A stretch of 64,000 nt of DNA from the NCBI RefSeq assembly GCF_000005505.3, contig NC_016132.3, positions 57,364,914-57,428,913 on the forward strand, in the 5' to 3' direction. The translations under genes and the position numbers were made by a program. Positions 19,896 to 31,149 of this stretch are shown in pieces; positions within the stretch are counted from its first letter, which is position 1, and every line of letters begins with the position of its first letter. This DNA comes from Brachypodium distachyon. Its lineage: Eukaryota; Streptophyta; Magnoliopsida; Poales; Poaceae. The notes under the pieces were generated by a model, which made no database searches, was not told the origin of the DNA, and worked only from the letters and a program-made list of their open reading frames with translations.

Positions 19896-21257
19896 CTAGT
19901 TTCTGAAGAACTTGGAGCTCATACAACCGGACAAGCGGAAATCCAGCAGCATGCTGAACCCAAGCACGTTCTTCTCCAGATCGAACACCAGCAAGTTATT
20001 CTCCAGCTGCTTCCCGCCGAGGACCACCGCCGGCTCGCCCTCCACGTGCATTCCGCCGCGGCGTCCGGCGGCGGCGTCATCATCCATGGGGAGTATCCCG
20101 ACGCACAACCCGTTCTCCGTCTGCACCATGTAGTTCCCGTTGAACAGCGTCCAGTTCCCCGTGGCGCCGTCCCCGAGCTCGAGGTCGATTCTTGGCACGT
20201 CGAGCACCGCCGGCCGCTTCAGCATCGGGAACCCACCCCTGTAGCAGAGCTCGAACGGTTCTCCTTTCGCCGGCGCCACGCGCTCCACGGTGGTCATCGG
20301 GATCTTGCCCCGGGTGATGGCGTCGTCGAAGGCCGCCGCGAAGGCGTCGAACACGTCGCGCCGCATGTGGCCGTACTGCGTGGCCGTGCTCAGCACGACG
20401 CCGCCATGGTTGTTGGCGAGGTCGAGGTCGAGCGCGCCGGCGGGGATGGCCGCCCGGGAGACTTCGCCGTGCCAGGAGACGGAGATGGCCTTGATGGGGA
20501 TGTAGTAGCCGCCGCCGGCGGCATTGGTGAGGAGAGGGGTGTAAGGGATGGAGGTCGGGGCCGTGTAGTCGATGAAGCCGCGCGGGTCCGGCGTCGAGAG
20601 GAACACGGGCGTGTCGCCGAAGGTGGCGAAGAAGGGGAGGCAGAGGGAGAACTTGTTGCCGAACAAGCGGCGAGCGGCGAGCTGCGAGGGGAGCGAGAGC
20701 GGGCGGCGGGAGAAGCCCGCGACGCCGGTGGCGGCTGCGGGGAAGGATCTGAGAAGCCGGCGGGGCGCGCACTTGCCGGTGACGGCGAAGGACTCCTCTG
20801 GCGGGTACAGCTCCATGACGCCGTCCGTGGCGTTGGCTGACATGGGGAAGCTCGTCAGGATGTTGCCCGGGCCGGAGGAGGAGCACTCGCGGGTTACCGG
20901 GTTGAAGGGTTCGTCCCCGGCGCCGGTGCACTTGTGGCACGGGACGGTACCGTGAGGCGTCAATGGCGGCGGGCAGGTGGACCAGACGAGGGAGCCGGCG
21001 AGGTCGACGACGAGCGGCGACCGGTCGGCCTTGATGGAGATGGTGTAGAGAGATGTCTCCGGGTCCTTGGCGAGCCGGGAGATCAGCGGCGGCTTGGTGG
21101 GCGCGGTTGGCGGGTCCTCGGCGCTCGCCGGCGCCGTGGATGATGACAGAAGTAGCACGACGAGCAGTGATGAGAGGACGATGGCACGATGGAACGCGTG
21201 GCTCGTTGGATTATTGTTAGGGGCAAGCTTGGCTTGGGCAGACATTTCCTCCTGCAT
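19896..21257 (-). CDS. divergent TAXI / aspartic-protease-like protein, gene D
   Basis: Single exon, 453 aa from the ATG at 21257. The frame stays open upstream to 21380, but a TATA-like CTATATATCC at 21304-21313 lies in that extension, so the downstream ATG is preferred; 21245 is a second candidate. A hydrophobic stretch IVLSSLLVVLLLSSSTAPASA serves as signal peptide or anchor. The pepsin-like domain has VVDLAGSLVWSTCP at the first catalytic site and VVLSTATQYGHM at the second, so both active-site motifs are lost. TAXI-like blocks: KDPETSLYTI, SANATDGV, VAGFSRRPLSLPSQL, and VVLGGKQLENNLLVFDLEKN near the end. It is the most diverged of the four and lacks the CxxPTC-rich insert of B and C. Function as a xylanase inhibitor is doubtful. 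It is separated from gene C by the LINE. Confidence 0.88.
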   Translation of the reverse strand: MQEEMSAQAKLAPNNNPTSHAFHRAIVLSSLLVVLLLSSSTAPASAEDPPTAPTKPPLISRLAKDPETSLYTISIKADRSPLVVDLAGSLVWSTCPPPLTPHGTVPCHKCTGAGDEPFNPVTRECSSSGPGNILTSFPMSANATDGVMELYPPEESFAVTGKCAPRRLLRSFPAAATGVAGFSRRPLSLPSQLAARRLFGNKFSLCLPFFATFGDTPVFLSTPDPRGFIDYTAPTSIPYTPLLTNAAGGGYYIPIKAISVSWHGEVSRAAIPAGALDLDLANNHGGVVLSTATQYGHMRRDVFDAFAAAFDDAITRGKIPMTTVERVAPAKGEPFELCYRGGFPMLKRPAVLDVPRIDLELGDGATGNWTLFNGNYMVQTENGLCVGILPMDDDAAAGRRGGMHVEGEPAVVLGGKQLENNLLVFDLEKNVLGFSMLLDFRLSGCMSSKFFRN

Positions 21258-21303
21258 TTTGGAACGGTGTAATGGGATTGGGATTTGGGAACAGAAGATG
21301 ATT

Positions 21304-21313
21304 GGATATATAG
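21304..21313 (-). promoter_or_regulatory. TATA-like box of gene D
   Basis: Minus-strand CTATATATCC, about 47-57 bp before the ATG at 21257; it supports that start over 21380. Confidence 0.5.
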
Positions 21314-21647
21314 ATGCCATGGATATACAGAATGCGTTACTAGCTGAATGTATATTTATACAACCTTTGGAGCTTGTCAAATGTGGATTTTCATCGATTT
21401 TGTATAGGATCTACTGGTGCTAGTTGCTATTGTACGTTTCCTCGGATCGGAGAGTTGACAATACGGCGCACTACGTGAAGTCAATATCGATTAATTTCTA
21501 AACCTCGGCTGCTAGCATCTTCATACTAATTAAGCTGTAAGTACATGTTTAGCATCCAACCTTTGAAGTTAAGGAACATGGTACTACTAGCAGTCAGTGC
21601 ACCAGCACTGCTCTACGTAGATTTGTTTTGTTCAACTGTGGGCTTGT

Positions 21648-21705
21648 ACTTGTACGTCCTGCCGGGGGCATTCCTTCTTTTCGAAAAAAAAAACTTGTAC
21701 GTCCT
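21648..21705. mobile_element. tail-only retroinsertion with 13-bp duplication
   Basis: Perfect repeats ACTTGTACGTCCT at 21648-21660 and 21693-21705 flank a 32-bp insert that begins GCCGGGGGCATTCC and ends in an A-run. It reads as the last 32 bp of a SINE or LINE. Confidence 0.75.
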
Positions 21706-21918
21706 TATCTCAGATGCAAATCAACCAGCCCGCAGGCTAATAAATCCAGGCATGCACTGCATGGTGACCGGTCAAAAGTCAAAACTGACTGATTGCGTGT
21801 GGTCATCATAGTCATCCGGAATGGCCAAATAAAACTAAGCTACAGAAATACTATTGTCATACCCGTGGATTCTCTCTGAGAAGAACACTGTTAACATCGT
21901 CTTGCTTAAAAAAAGCTA

Positions 21919-22028
21919 CTTCTTCGATCAAAATTACTTGTCGAAATATTACATGTATCTGGACGTTTTTTACACATAGATACATCCGTATTTAGACAAA
22001 TTTGAGACAAGTAATATGAATCCAAGGA
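21919..22028. mobile_element. degenerate Stowaway-type MITE
   Basis: Inverted ends containing ATTACTTGTC at both sides and the internal family signature ATTACATGTATCTGGACG match the other Stowaway-like elements in the window. The terminal CTCCCTCCG is eroded. A TA lies at 21917-21918. Confidence 0.6.
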
Positions 22029-22129
22029 ACCACGCGTCGTCGTCGTTATTGTTATTATTAACAGCTGGTATATTGATGGTTGCCTGGAGGCTGCCCGAAT
22101 ATCAGAAATGTTTAAAGTAGTTCTGTTCT

Positions 22130-22290
22130 GTCTGCAGGGTGACTCGACATTTTCTAATTAGCAACGAGCTAATCAGTTACAGATTTACAAAAATACTCAG
22201 AAACCATCGTATAGAAACATTCTATTTCGAAAAAAAATAATTCGTTTAGAATCATCTATCAGTAGTACAGTACATCCTTTTACAGAGTTA
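22130..22290. repeat. NLR 3'-flank segment, copy near NLR1
   Basis: Contains TAGCAACGAGCTAATCAGTTACA and a CATCTATCAGTA...CATCCTTTTACA segment that recurs at about 37980-38206. It is non-coding. It probably marks the 3' border of an NLR duplication unit. Confidence 0.5.
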
Positions 22291-23093
22291 TGTAAGTTCC
22301 AGAAGATAAAAATGAATACAACAAAATTCTGAACTCTGTAGAATTTTTAACACGATCCTGCTTCTTAGCTCCATAAGTTCTCACCGTCTTGTCAGTTCCA
22401 ATGCGTATAACTAATTTGGCTACGAATTTCCTACCCTTGGAAAGCCTAATCCTCCACACCCCAAGTTCGCAATTGGATCCAAAAAAGAAAAAAACCAAGC
22501 ATTCATATATTGCCTCGAATACGCCTCCATCAGGCTTTACAGAGAGCTCCAGTTTCTTGCTTTTAGCTCTCTGCACATCAGCCATCCAGAGTTTTTTCGG
22601 TCTCTCCACTCCCTTTCCCATGTCTCCAGAAGTACATCATCTCCCATGTCTTCAGATGTCGACCTCGGCTCTGCGTAAGACCAATAATTCCATACAACGG
22701 ATCAGCAACAGTTCCCCCCACAGGAAATATTTCCATCTATTGTTTTCTTCAGATACCCTTCTGAGACAATGCAATTCATTAATCACAGCCCCTGTGCAGG
22801 GAAAATAGCATACTGAGCTGTAAGGCCACAGAGGCACAGAGCACACAAATGTGTGCTTGTTATGAGTGCTCTTATGTGTAGCGAGAATGCAATGAATAAC
22901 ATTAGAGAGTATCGATGGAATAAGTAATCTACTTGATGGTAAAGGATAACTCATTTAAGGCCGAAGAGCAAGCAAATGACGTATCGAAACAGACCAAATG
23001 TTGCAAAAGCATCTGCAAATGAAGTCATGCGTACCTAAGAGAAACAAAGATTTACTGGGCCTATGGGAGTTGCGTACCTCTAGTTCTTCTAGT
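22291..23093. other. 3' flank of an LRR-tail copy
   Basis: No intact gene. On the minus strand the stretch from about 22690 to 22480 shows a short block (peptide SYAEPRS in one frame) that is also found after the NLR1, NLR2 and 60-kb LRR tails. This may be a shared 3' untranslated region or a lost terminal exon. Confidence 0.4.
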
Positions 23094-23223
23094 TCATCTG
23101 TATAATGTGACTTCCGGGACGTGAGAAATCAGGTTGGCATCCTCCCCTTGGCACCTCTCAACCAGACCTGGATAGCCCCACATGTAGAGTTCCTTCAAGG
23201 CAGCAAGGTTCCGTAAGCTTTCA
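23094..23223 (-). pseudogene. LRR C-terminal tail fragment (NLR paralogue)
   Basis: About 42 codons homologous to the end of NLR1: residues LKELYMWGYPGLVERCQGED, then HVPEVTLYR and a stop (TGA 23094-23096). It lies just downstream of NLR1 in the same orientation. The rest of this paralogue is gone. Confidence 0.85.
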
Positions 23224-23535
23224 GAAAAAAAAGCTGCAGTTTTCTATCCCACTTGTCTCTTCAGCTCTCCTTATTAGAGCCATCAACTCCACCTCATTCT
23301 TCTCCTGCTTGTTCAGAATTCATCCATGGCTCTGCATAAGACTAAGAATTATTTCCTTGTTACCCATCCAAATAAATTGATTCAAATAACAGTGAAAAAC
23401 TACTTATCAGCATGTGAAAATGACAGACACCAAAGAGAAATGATATATCTATGCATTATACAAATTCCAAGGTAATCATAAACATTGGAGAAGCATGTGA
23501 AAATGAAGCCATAAGTAACCAAGAGAAACGAAGAA

Positions 23536-26500
23536 TTACTGAACTTCTGGGAATTCCGTACCATTATTGAGTGTAACTGTCGGGATGTGTGAAATCCTGT
23601 AGGCATACTCCCCTTGGCACCTTTCGACCAGACTTGAACAGCCCCAAATGTAGAGTTTCTTCAAGGTGGAATGGTTCAGCATGCTTTCAGGCAAAGATAT
23701 CAGGTTAGCGCAACGGATGATGTAAAATTCTTGAAGGGAAATAAGCTGTCCCAGCCATTCCGGCAATATATCCAGGCCTTTGCAATCCCTCAGCGATATT
23801 ACTTTGAGAGCGGTAAGGTTCTTCATGCTTTCGGGAAAAAATGTAACTATGGGACAATCTCGAATGACAAATTCTTCTAGAGAAGTGAGGTGCCCCAACC
23901 ATTCCGGCAATAACTCCAGGTCCTTCAATGACGATAAATATAGATTTCTGAGAGAGGTGCAGTACTGAATGGCCTCTGGCAAGGCCCTCAAGCCCCGGCA
24001 TGATTGAACTTGAAATATCTCAAGGGTGGGGAGGTGCTGAAGTCTGTCCCACTTTTCTGGCGAAAAAATGCAGTTTACAATTTTCAGAGAAAAAGGAAGA
24101 GTGGAAGAGGAAAGCTTCCCAAATCCTCCTTCTGGCAAGACCTCACCACTGTTTTCCAAGTACCACAACATAACTTTTGGGGGATATGGTAGGAACTTCA
24201 ACTTTGGGCAGTCTATTAATTCTACTCTATGCAGATTAGGGATTAAAAACTCTCCATTATCTTCTCCTGACCGTGTTGTCCACCATTCCACCAAATTCCT
24301 CATCGACTTCAATTGTATCCTTCTTAATTTCGTACAAGTTCCATCCTCTCCATAGAAATCCTTGCCAATCTTCCTGATGTTGGGAATGTTCTTCATAACT
24401 AGATTTCTTAGAGTTGGCAGCCGCCCAAATGGAGGCAGAGTATCACATGTTCCCAAATCAGAAAGGTTGAGGTAGGTGAGTGAAGGGAGGTAGGAGGAGA
24501 TGTGAGACATCCAATTAGGGAAATCCTTGCTCATATAACAATTCAGCAAAAATTGTTCAAGAGTCCGAGGAGGTACTAGGTTCTCCAGCACAGCTTTATG
24601 CCGGTTATCCTCCTTCCTTTGCAATCTCCAGCGTAGAAGTAGCACTCTTAGATCTGATTTATCACGCAGTTTGGCTCTCTCTGCATCTTCTGGATGCCTG
24701 ACATTCTGAAGTTCTACAACACGCAGCTCACGACAAGTCAATTGTGTAAGATTCACTATACTGCTACATCTTTCCTTATATATTTTATGTACATTATGTA
24801 CAATTAACCTTGACAAATTCAGGTCCCTTTTAATGTCTTGAACCTTCTGAAATACTCGAGGTAGTGCTGACGTGACCTCAAGTTGATTGAGACTAGTCAT
24901 GTTACTGATGTTATCCGGCAAGAAATGGAGAGATGAAGCACAAGAGATGTCCAATATCCGAAGCTTAAGGTCACCTATTGATGAGGGGAGCTTTCCCAGC
25001 CTCATACAGTATGACAAGTTGAGATACCTCAGCTTAAACAACTTGCAGAATGACTCGGGCAGTAGTTGCAGCTTGCAACAACTTGTCAGGTTCAAAGAGT
25101 CAAGTTCAGAGAGGTCACCAAAACAGTCGGGGAGTTCACTAAGGTGATGGCAGTCTGAAAGATCTAGGTCTTTCAATTGAATAAGCTGGCAAAACGATTC
25201 TGGGAGCACTGAAACCCTATAGCAATCAGAGAGGTTCAAGAACCCCAGCTTTTGGAGGTTGCCAAAGTCTTTTGGCAAGCTTTCTAGCTCATGGCAATTC
25301 GATAGGTTCAGATGCTCTAAAGACTCAAGTCTAACAATGTCAGGTAGTTTGGTTAGCTTGGAACAACCTGACAAGCTTAGAAATGTGAGTTTTGGAAGGC
25401 TACCAAATTCATCAGGCAGCTTCTGAATGGCACGACACTCTGACATGTCTAGGTGCTGTAAACATGTCAGCTCGCAGATTGATTCAGGCAACTCTTGTAG
25501 TATATAACAGCCCAATAAGTTGAGGAAAGAGAGTTCAGAGAGCTTCCCCAATGATGCAGGTAGCTTATCAAGGCTGCTATTACCAGACAAGTCCAAATAG
25601 CAAATTTTGTGGAGGCTACAGATATTGTCAGGCAAGGTTTCAAGTGAGCATTTGGACAAAATTAGAGTTTGCATGTACTGAAGTGTGTGGAAAGACTTTG
25701 GAAGTGATGCAATTGGCAAGGCAGTAGCATCAAGGTACCTAAGTAGCTTGCATTGATGAATAGAAGATGGCAACACTATATTCCTTGGAGTAGATTGCCC
25801 TTCAACTGAACATCCACCAAGATCAAAGGTTCTTGGAGTAGATTGCCCTCTAACGGAATGCCCATTTAAGTCCAAGACACGTATGTGCTTGGATCGAGAA
25901 AATGCCATTCGGGGAAGTTGTTGTTTTCCTGAATCTCTAAAATGAAGGGATCTAACTTTAGCTGGCAGATATCTGAAAACCTTTGATTGATTCTTGTAGT
26001 TGATCAGTTGTGCATGTCGGACATAACGAGCTTTGTTCCAAGTCCTTGGTTCGAGAGCATTAGCATCCAGCACAAGGAACTCATTGGCAGTAATTGTTGA
26101 CGCCAGATCATGCACCAAATCATGTGTGGTGAGTTCACGAGGAGTTTTGTCATGCGCTGGACTTCGACTGACCTGAAGATCATAAACTACCAATGAAAAC
26201 AGTGTTGCAAGACAAATGCAGAATCCAATGAACATATTAGGCATAGCGACCAAGCGATTAGTCCTTATACAGCCAATGATTTAGATTGTCTGTCTTACAT
26301 CTATACTAAACATTTTCACATTACTAGAACTACCATTTGACAATACAAGGTCATTAGCACTTTTCACATAGAATGAGAAATGATACAGCTGAGTACAGAG
26401 AAGACAAAATAGTTATACACACCCCAATCATTATAATATGAACAATGAATTGCTAGGATAGGAAAGGGGCCTTCCCTACTGCTTGTGCTAAAACATATTG

Positions 26501-28809
26501 CTAGGTGCCATCTGTGTATATATTAATATAGATTTACTAGCTGGAAAATACTAGCTAAATAATGCTACTCAAATTCTTCAAATTCAAATAAATCTTCGAT
26601 CAAATAAAAATGTTGAAAATTTACTAACTGAAAAGTAGTATTACTAACACGAAATTTGAGATTTTAATTTAGCTACCAAATATTTAATTACATATCTTAA
26701 ATAAAAAAATCAAAACGTATGAAAAACTTGAACAAAAGGAGGTTATAATCTACTGAGAGAGCTAGAGCGACGTACCGAGGATGACCACGAAATCTGAAGA
26801 AATGACATCCCTAGAAGGTAGTTGATACACCTTTCACCATCATCCTTTGCATGAATGTATCCAAGAGCGATCCATTGCAGGATTAGACGATCACTGTCCA
26901 TAATGAAACCCTTGGGGAAGGCTGCTAAATATGTGAAACACATTTTGAATTCCAGCTTCATATAGTAGTAGCTCAGCATTAGGCATTCTAATGTGTCCTT
27001 TTGGTCTCTCGAACCCAGAAAAATCTTTGTGTTTCTTATATCTTCCCAAGCCTTGACTGTTCTTAGCTCGGACATCACTCTCCCAAGAGAATTTGCCACA
27101 AGTGGTACTCCCCCACACTTCAATGCAATTTCCCTTCCAATTTCTTCCAAGCCACTATGGTCATCATCAGGCCCAAATACCATTTGTTTCATTACTTCCC
27201 AGCAGTCATCAGTTGATAAAACACCCAACTTGATTTGGTCAGAATCAGGTACAGGGCGAATTATCCTCTGATTTGCAAGAACACCCGTGCTCAGTTTTGC
27301 CACTACGCTTTGGTTACGTGTCGTGACTATAATCTTGCTACCCTTGCATCCATATTGTAACATCCGCTTCAACTCTTCCAGTTTTTTTCCATCTTCTTCC
27401 CAGAGATCATCTAGAACAATTAAGTATCTTGTGGTAGCAAGTTCAGTTTTTAAATTATCATGTAGGAACTGCAAAGTACAATTTTCAAGATTGATACTGT
27501 TATTTATGCTTTTCATGATGGAACCCGCAATTTTGCGCAAATCAAACTGCTTAGACACATGAACCCAGGCTTTGAAGTTGAAAATGTTAACCCTTTCATC
27601 TGCCAAGACTGATTCTGCCAGTGTTGATTTCCCTAGACCACCAAGCCCAATAATTGGAATGACCGAGATATCCTCACTAGCTTCACTTCTCACGAGCAGC
27701 GTGATTATTTTCTTCATCTCGGTATCCCTCCCCACCATTCCAGCTTTCATGCCTTGAGTACTGATGGCTGCAAAAGTTTCCCCATTTCCGCTCCTTTCTG
27801 CCCGTGCTTCACGACTCACAAGATTGAGCGTTTGGAGACCCTCATTTTCTATTTTGCCTATTTTCCCCCTCACTCTCTTCATGTTGTGGGCCATGGTAGA
27901 ACGTTGGATGAGTTGATTGTTCCGGGAAAAGAATAACTTGAGCTGTAAAAAAATGAAGGCAATACTCATTTGTCATTTTTTCAAAATTTCATGTTCCGTA
28001 CTCACATTTTTGTGAAATAGACTTAGTAATTATCCGGAACATTTAAAGAGTCCAAAATCTTCTGAAAACACCGCAGATTTTAAGAAAATTACCTCAAGTT
28101 GAGGTAAGGGAAATCAAGGTTGGAAGTTATTTTGCAAGTCAACTTTTGAGATATGAATTGTGATATTTTGCTTCCCCTATCCCCTCCATACATTTCTCAA
28201 TTGAAATATGGAATGCTTTTGCCTTTCTTTCTAAAAATAGTTGAAGTAGCTTAAGGGAAATATATACAAAACAAAATGATACAAAGTTATTTCAAAATTG
28301 TAAGATGAGATGTGTTTACGAAAGTTGGGACCGGGGGCTTTTGCCCCTGGTCATCTAAAAAAAGATGTGTTCACGAATTCGATCCAAAAAGCTGAAATGT
28401 GATGTTTACGAGAACAAAGAAGTGATGCCGAGTCGCTGCGCGTGTCGCAAAGAGAAGAATAGTATTATTTGGACATGTGTGCGATGAGTACTAGTAGTAC
28501 CTTTGATTGGGTTTTGTTGATGAGCTCGTTGGCGTCCAGCTCGTCCAGCACGTCCTCCACATCGTAGGCCACGGCCTTGAATTTGGCGAGCCACCGCCCG
28601 ACAGCTCTCCCGTCTCTCTCTCCGCGCCGCATCCTGTCGTCGGCGTCGAGCATCACGGCTTCCAGATCTTGCATTTTCTCCTTCATGCCTTCCACTTCGT
28701 CCTGGAACCCCCACAGCAGGGCGATCTCGTCACTGACGAGCTCGCCGAGCTTGGCGGCTATTCGGTTCCCGACGGCACTCGCGATCATTCCCCCGACCTC
28801 GGCGGGCAT
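23536..28809 (-). CDS. CC-NB-ARC-LRR disease resistance protein (NLR1)
   Basis: Three phase-0 exons on the minus strand: 28809-28501, 27942-26776 and 26172-23536; about 1370 aa, no internal stop. Cytosolic immune receptor of the CNL class. Exon 1 is the coiled-coil (Rx-N) domain with the EDVID-type motif AYDVEDVLDEL (81-91). Exon 2 holds the NB-ARC: P-loop GLGGLGKST (about 202-210), kinase-2 YLIVLDDLWE, RNBS-B SKIIVTTRN, the GLPL-type motif CGGVPLVANS and RNBS-D CFTYLAAFP. Exon 3 begins with the MHD-type motif, here THDLVHDLA (Met to Thr, His and Asp kept), followed by more than 20 leucine-rich repeats of the form LP-S-L--L--LDLS-C. The donors GTACTA and GTACGT and both CAG acceptors match NLR2 positions. 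The ATG was chosen because M-AEVGG matches the second CC exon at 57.7 kb. A TATA-like GATATAAAG lies near 28910. Pathogen specificity cannot be inferred. Confidence 0.92.
28308..28377. mobile_element. tail-only retroinsertion in NLR1 intron 1
   Basis: Near-perfect repeats AGATGTGTTTACGAA (28308-28322) and AGATGTGTTCACGAA (28363-28377) flank a 40-bp insert starting AGTTGGGACCGGGGGC and ending CTAAAAAA. The homologous intron of NLR2 (about 57295-57325) has one copy and no insert, giving a natural empty site. Confidence 0.75.
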
Positions 28810-29283
28810 GATGGCGGCTTCGCTGAAGCTAGCTACAAGCCTACAGCTGCAGCTGGGTTTGTGGAAGCGCAGCAAAGATAGTGTGAACTGGAGTCTGCGC
28901 ATATCTTTATATCTTTATTTTCATAAAGACTCGAGTCGTCGGTGTGGTCCCTTCACATTTCACTCCATCTTTTTTGCTGAGAAATTATATTGCAGTTGAT
29001 AGCCACGCACGCATTAGCTTGTAAAAACTGAAAACGCGTGTTGGCAACATTCAAATACTACTACGAGTACTCGTAAACAGTAGTACCAGGACTATTCCAT
29101 CCCTGCCAATGATGTACTCTATCATGCGATCTCTTTTGAACCTAGCATGTGCATCTTTTCCATGTAGGTACTGACTCAAAAAACCCGACAAAGTTCAGCA
29201 TCTTTTCCATTTCTTGGACACCATGACGCGGTTCACATTATACTTCAGCTAAAGAACCTAATTAGCATGTATAAATATACAAA

Positions 29284-30036
29284 GAGGTAATCGCGCCAGC
29301 AATTTAGTACAACAATTTGCAAAATGAGACCAGGTGGTACAAGAACTTGACTTGTGGGTATACTTTTGGTCGGATCAGTCCGAAATTAGCCACGTCAGCG
29401 CCACGCGAAGTTCAGACCGGTTTGTACATTTGCTTATAAGCCCTTTGCTATGCTTTTGAGGTCCCTCCATTTCTCAGGCAATTTGTATTTTGTAAAAAAC
29501 ACCCTATAAGATATATTTTTTCTCGTTTCACTCCCTATCCCTTCGTCTCTCCCCCCGCGCACGAACCAAACCGTTCCATCTTCCACCACCGACCTCGAGG
29601 CCGTCGGGGGAATCACTACGGAATAGGCAGTGGCGGTGACAATGGCGACGGAGCCACAAATCCGGCGGTATGACCAAGGATCACTGCAGTATGGCACGTC
29701 CCTTTTTCTCAGCCCGAAATTTTCTCCCTCGTTCGTCATCGTCTGGGTTGGATTTACGTAGGGTTTGCTGTGATCGATCGTTACCTTCTGAACTGTAATG
29801 TGATTCGGAGTTTTTTTTGCAAAAGCGAACAAAGCACGGGGGGCTTTCTGTAAAACGAACAAGTGATTCGGCGCGTGCCGAATCCAGCATGGTAAGCCAC
29901 GTGTCATCCTCCCATTGGCTTTGACCAAACATGCACCCGCAAATCAAGTTCTTGTACCACCTGACACCATTTTGCAAGTTGTTGTACTAAACTATTCGCG
30001 CGATACAAGTTCTTGTACCGTCGGTGTTATTACCTC
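29284..30036. mobile_element. MULE-like non-autonomous element with about 85-bp inverted ends
   Basis: The left end (GAGGTAATCGCGCC..., 29284-29370) is repeated inverted at the right end (29925-30036, ending ATTACCTC). Both contain TTTAGTACAACAA, CAGGTGGTACAAGAACTTGA and a GCGGGT/GTGGGT end. The right copy has an extra about 25 bp. GCTAAAGAACCTAA occurs on both sides (29248-29261, 30041-30054), but the left one is about 20 bp away from the end, so the target duplication is unclear. No transposase was recognised. Confidence 0.65.
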
Positions 30037-31149
30037 ATGTGCTAAAGAACCTAAAATCCATTTACATATATTTTACAGAGAAGACACACAAGTAAGTAAG
30101 TCGCTCAACAAAACTATCCGGCTCCATATTAAGTTGAACCATCATTCATCACTGAACCTAGTGCAACCAACGCGTCCACTTGTTTCCAGTTAAATTCCGT
30201 TTGAAGCGAATATTCAGATGGGCCGTCACAAAGATTGCGGCAACATAAATATTTTTCTGTTATGTGTTCCTATATAACGATGGATATTGTTGAGCAAGAG
30301 GCGTGAAACATTCGATGACTAAAGAATTCTTCTTGAACTCTCAATATAGTAGCTCTTGCCACATAGCCTCGTCATTTTCAGTTTAAACAACATTTGTTAG
30401 GTAAGCACTTATTTTATCTTCAGGAGCTCAATACACGGTCATCCTTGATCCTTTGGACGACAAATAATGTTCTATTTTGTCAATATGTATTTGTGTTTAT
30501 GCTCATCATATTGCCAAAAGAAATGAGACCGGTAGACGTCCAATTTCTTAAGTACCCTCATGGATTTCTAGAAAGGACAACATAAACATGGGTAATACTA
30601 GTGAGACTGAATTATTGAGATTAAAACGATCTCCATACGGGAGCAGCTTATCTGGCCAACATGCCAACTTAGTCTCAAAACGTTATCCACAAATCAAATT
30701 CCCCTCTCACATGTCTCCCTTTTAACTTCATAGTTCATTTGGTTTCCATTTGAGCATTACTTCGTTTGCATGCATTGAGCTGTTTTTTTTTTTTGCCGTG
30801 GTACTGCTTTTATACTTTGATATCAGTGTTTTATCTTCGTAATAGTGTTTTCAGCATTAAACCTAAATTATTCTTTCTTCACTATGTCTTGGTTATACCC
30901 TATTTTTTCTTCAAAAGGGACGTTTTAAATTCAAAGGGAGGAAGTATTTCGGCCGAATTCATAACAAAATGAGCAACTCTCGATGAATTTTTGGCAATCC
31001 TCTAAAAACAACAAAGTGGCTACTACTAATATCTCATTAGATGATACTAGTTCCTGAGCAAAGAAGAACGTCTTTCACTTGAGGTGTAAGACACACAAGG
31101 AGTAGCCAGAGGCGATCTCAAGGCGGCTCCAGGGCGGCTAGGGTTTCCA
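30037..31149. other. intergenic, no gene seen
   Basis: AT-rich DNA upstream of NLR1. No coding similarity or clear transposon ends seen. Confidence 0.5.

Noticed and set aside
19878..20840. 320-codon open frame on + overlapping gene D
   Set aside because: Antisense shadow of gene D; its amino-acid composition is an artefact of GC-rich codons.
21257..21380. Upstream start for TAXI gene D
   Set aside because: A TATA-like box lies inside this extension, and the added residues resemble nothing in the family.
29434..29928. 164-codon open frame inside the MULE-like element
   Set aside because: No domain, odd composition, and it lies fully inside a non-autonomous transposon.
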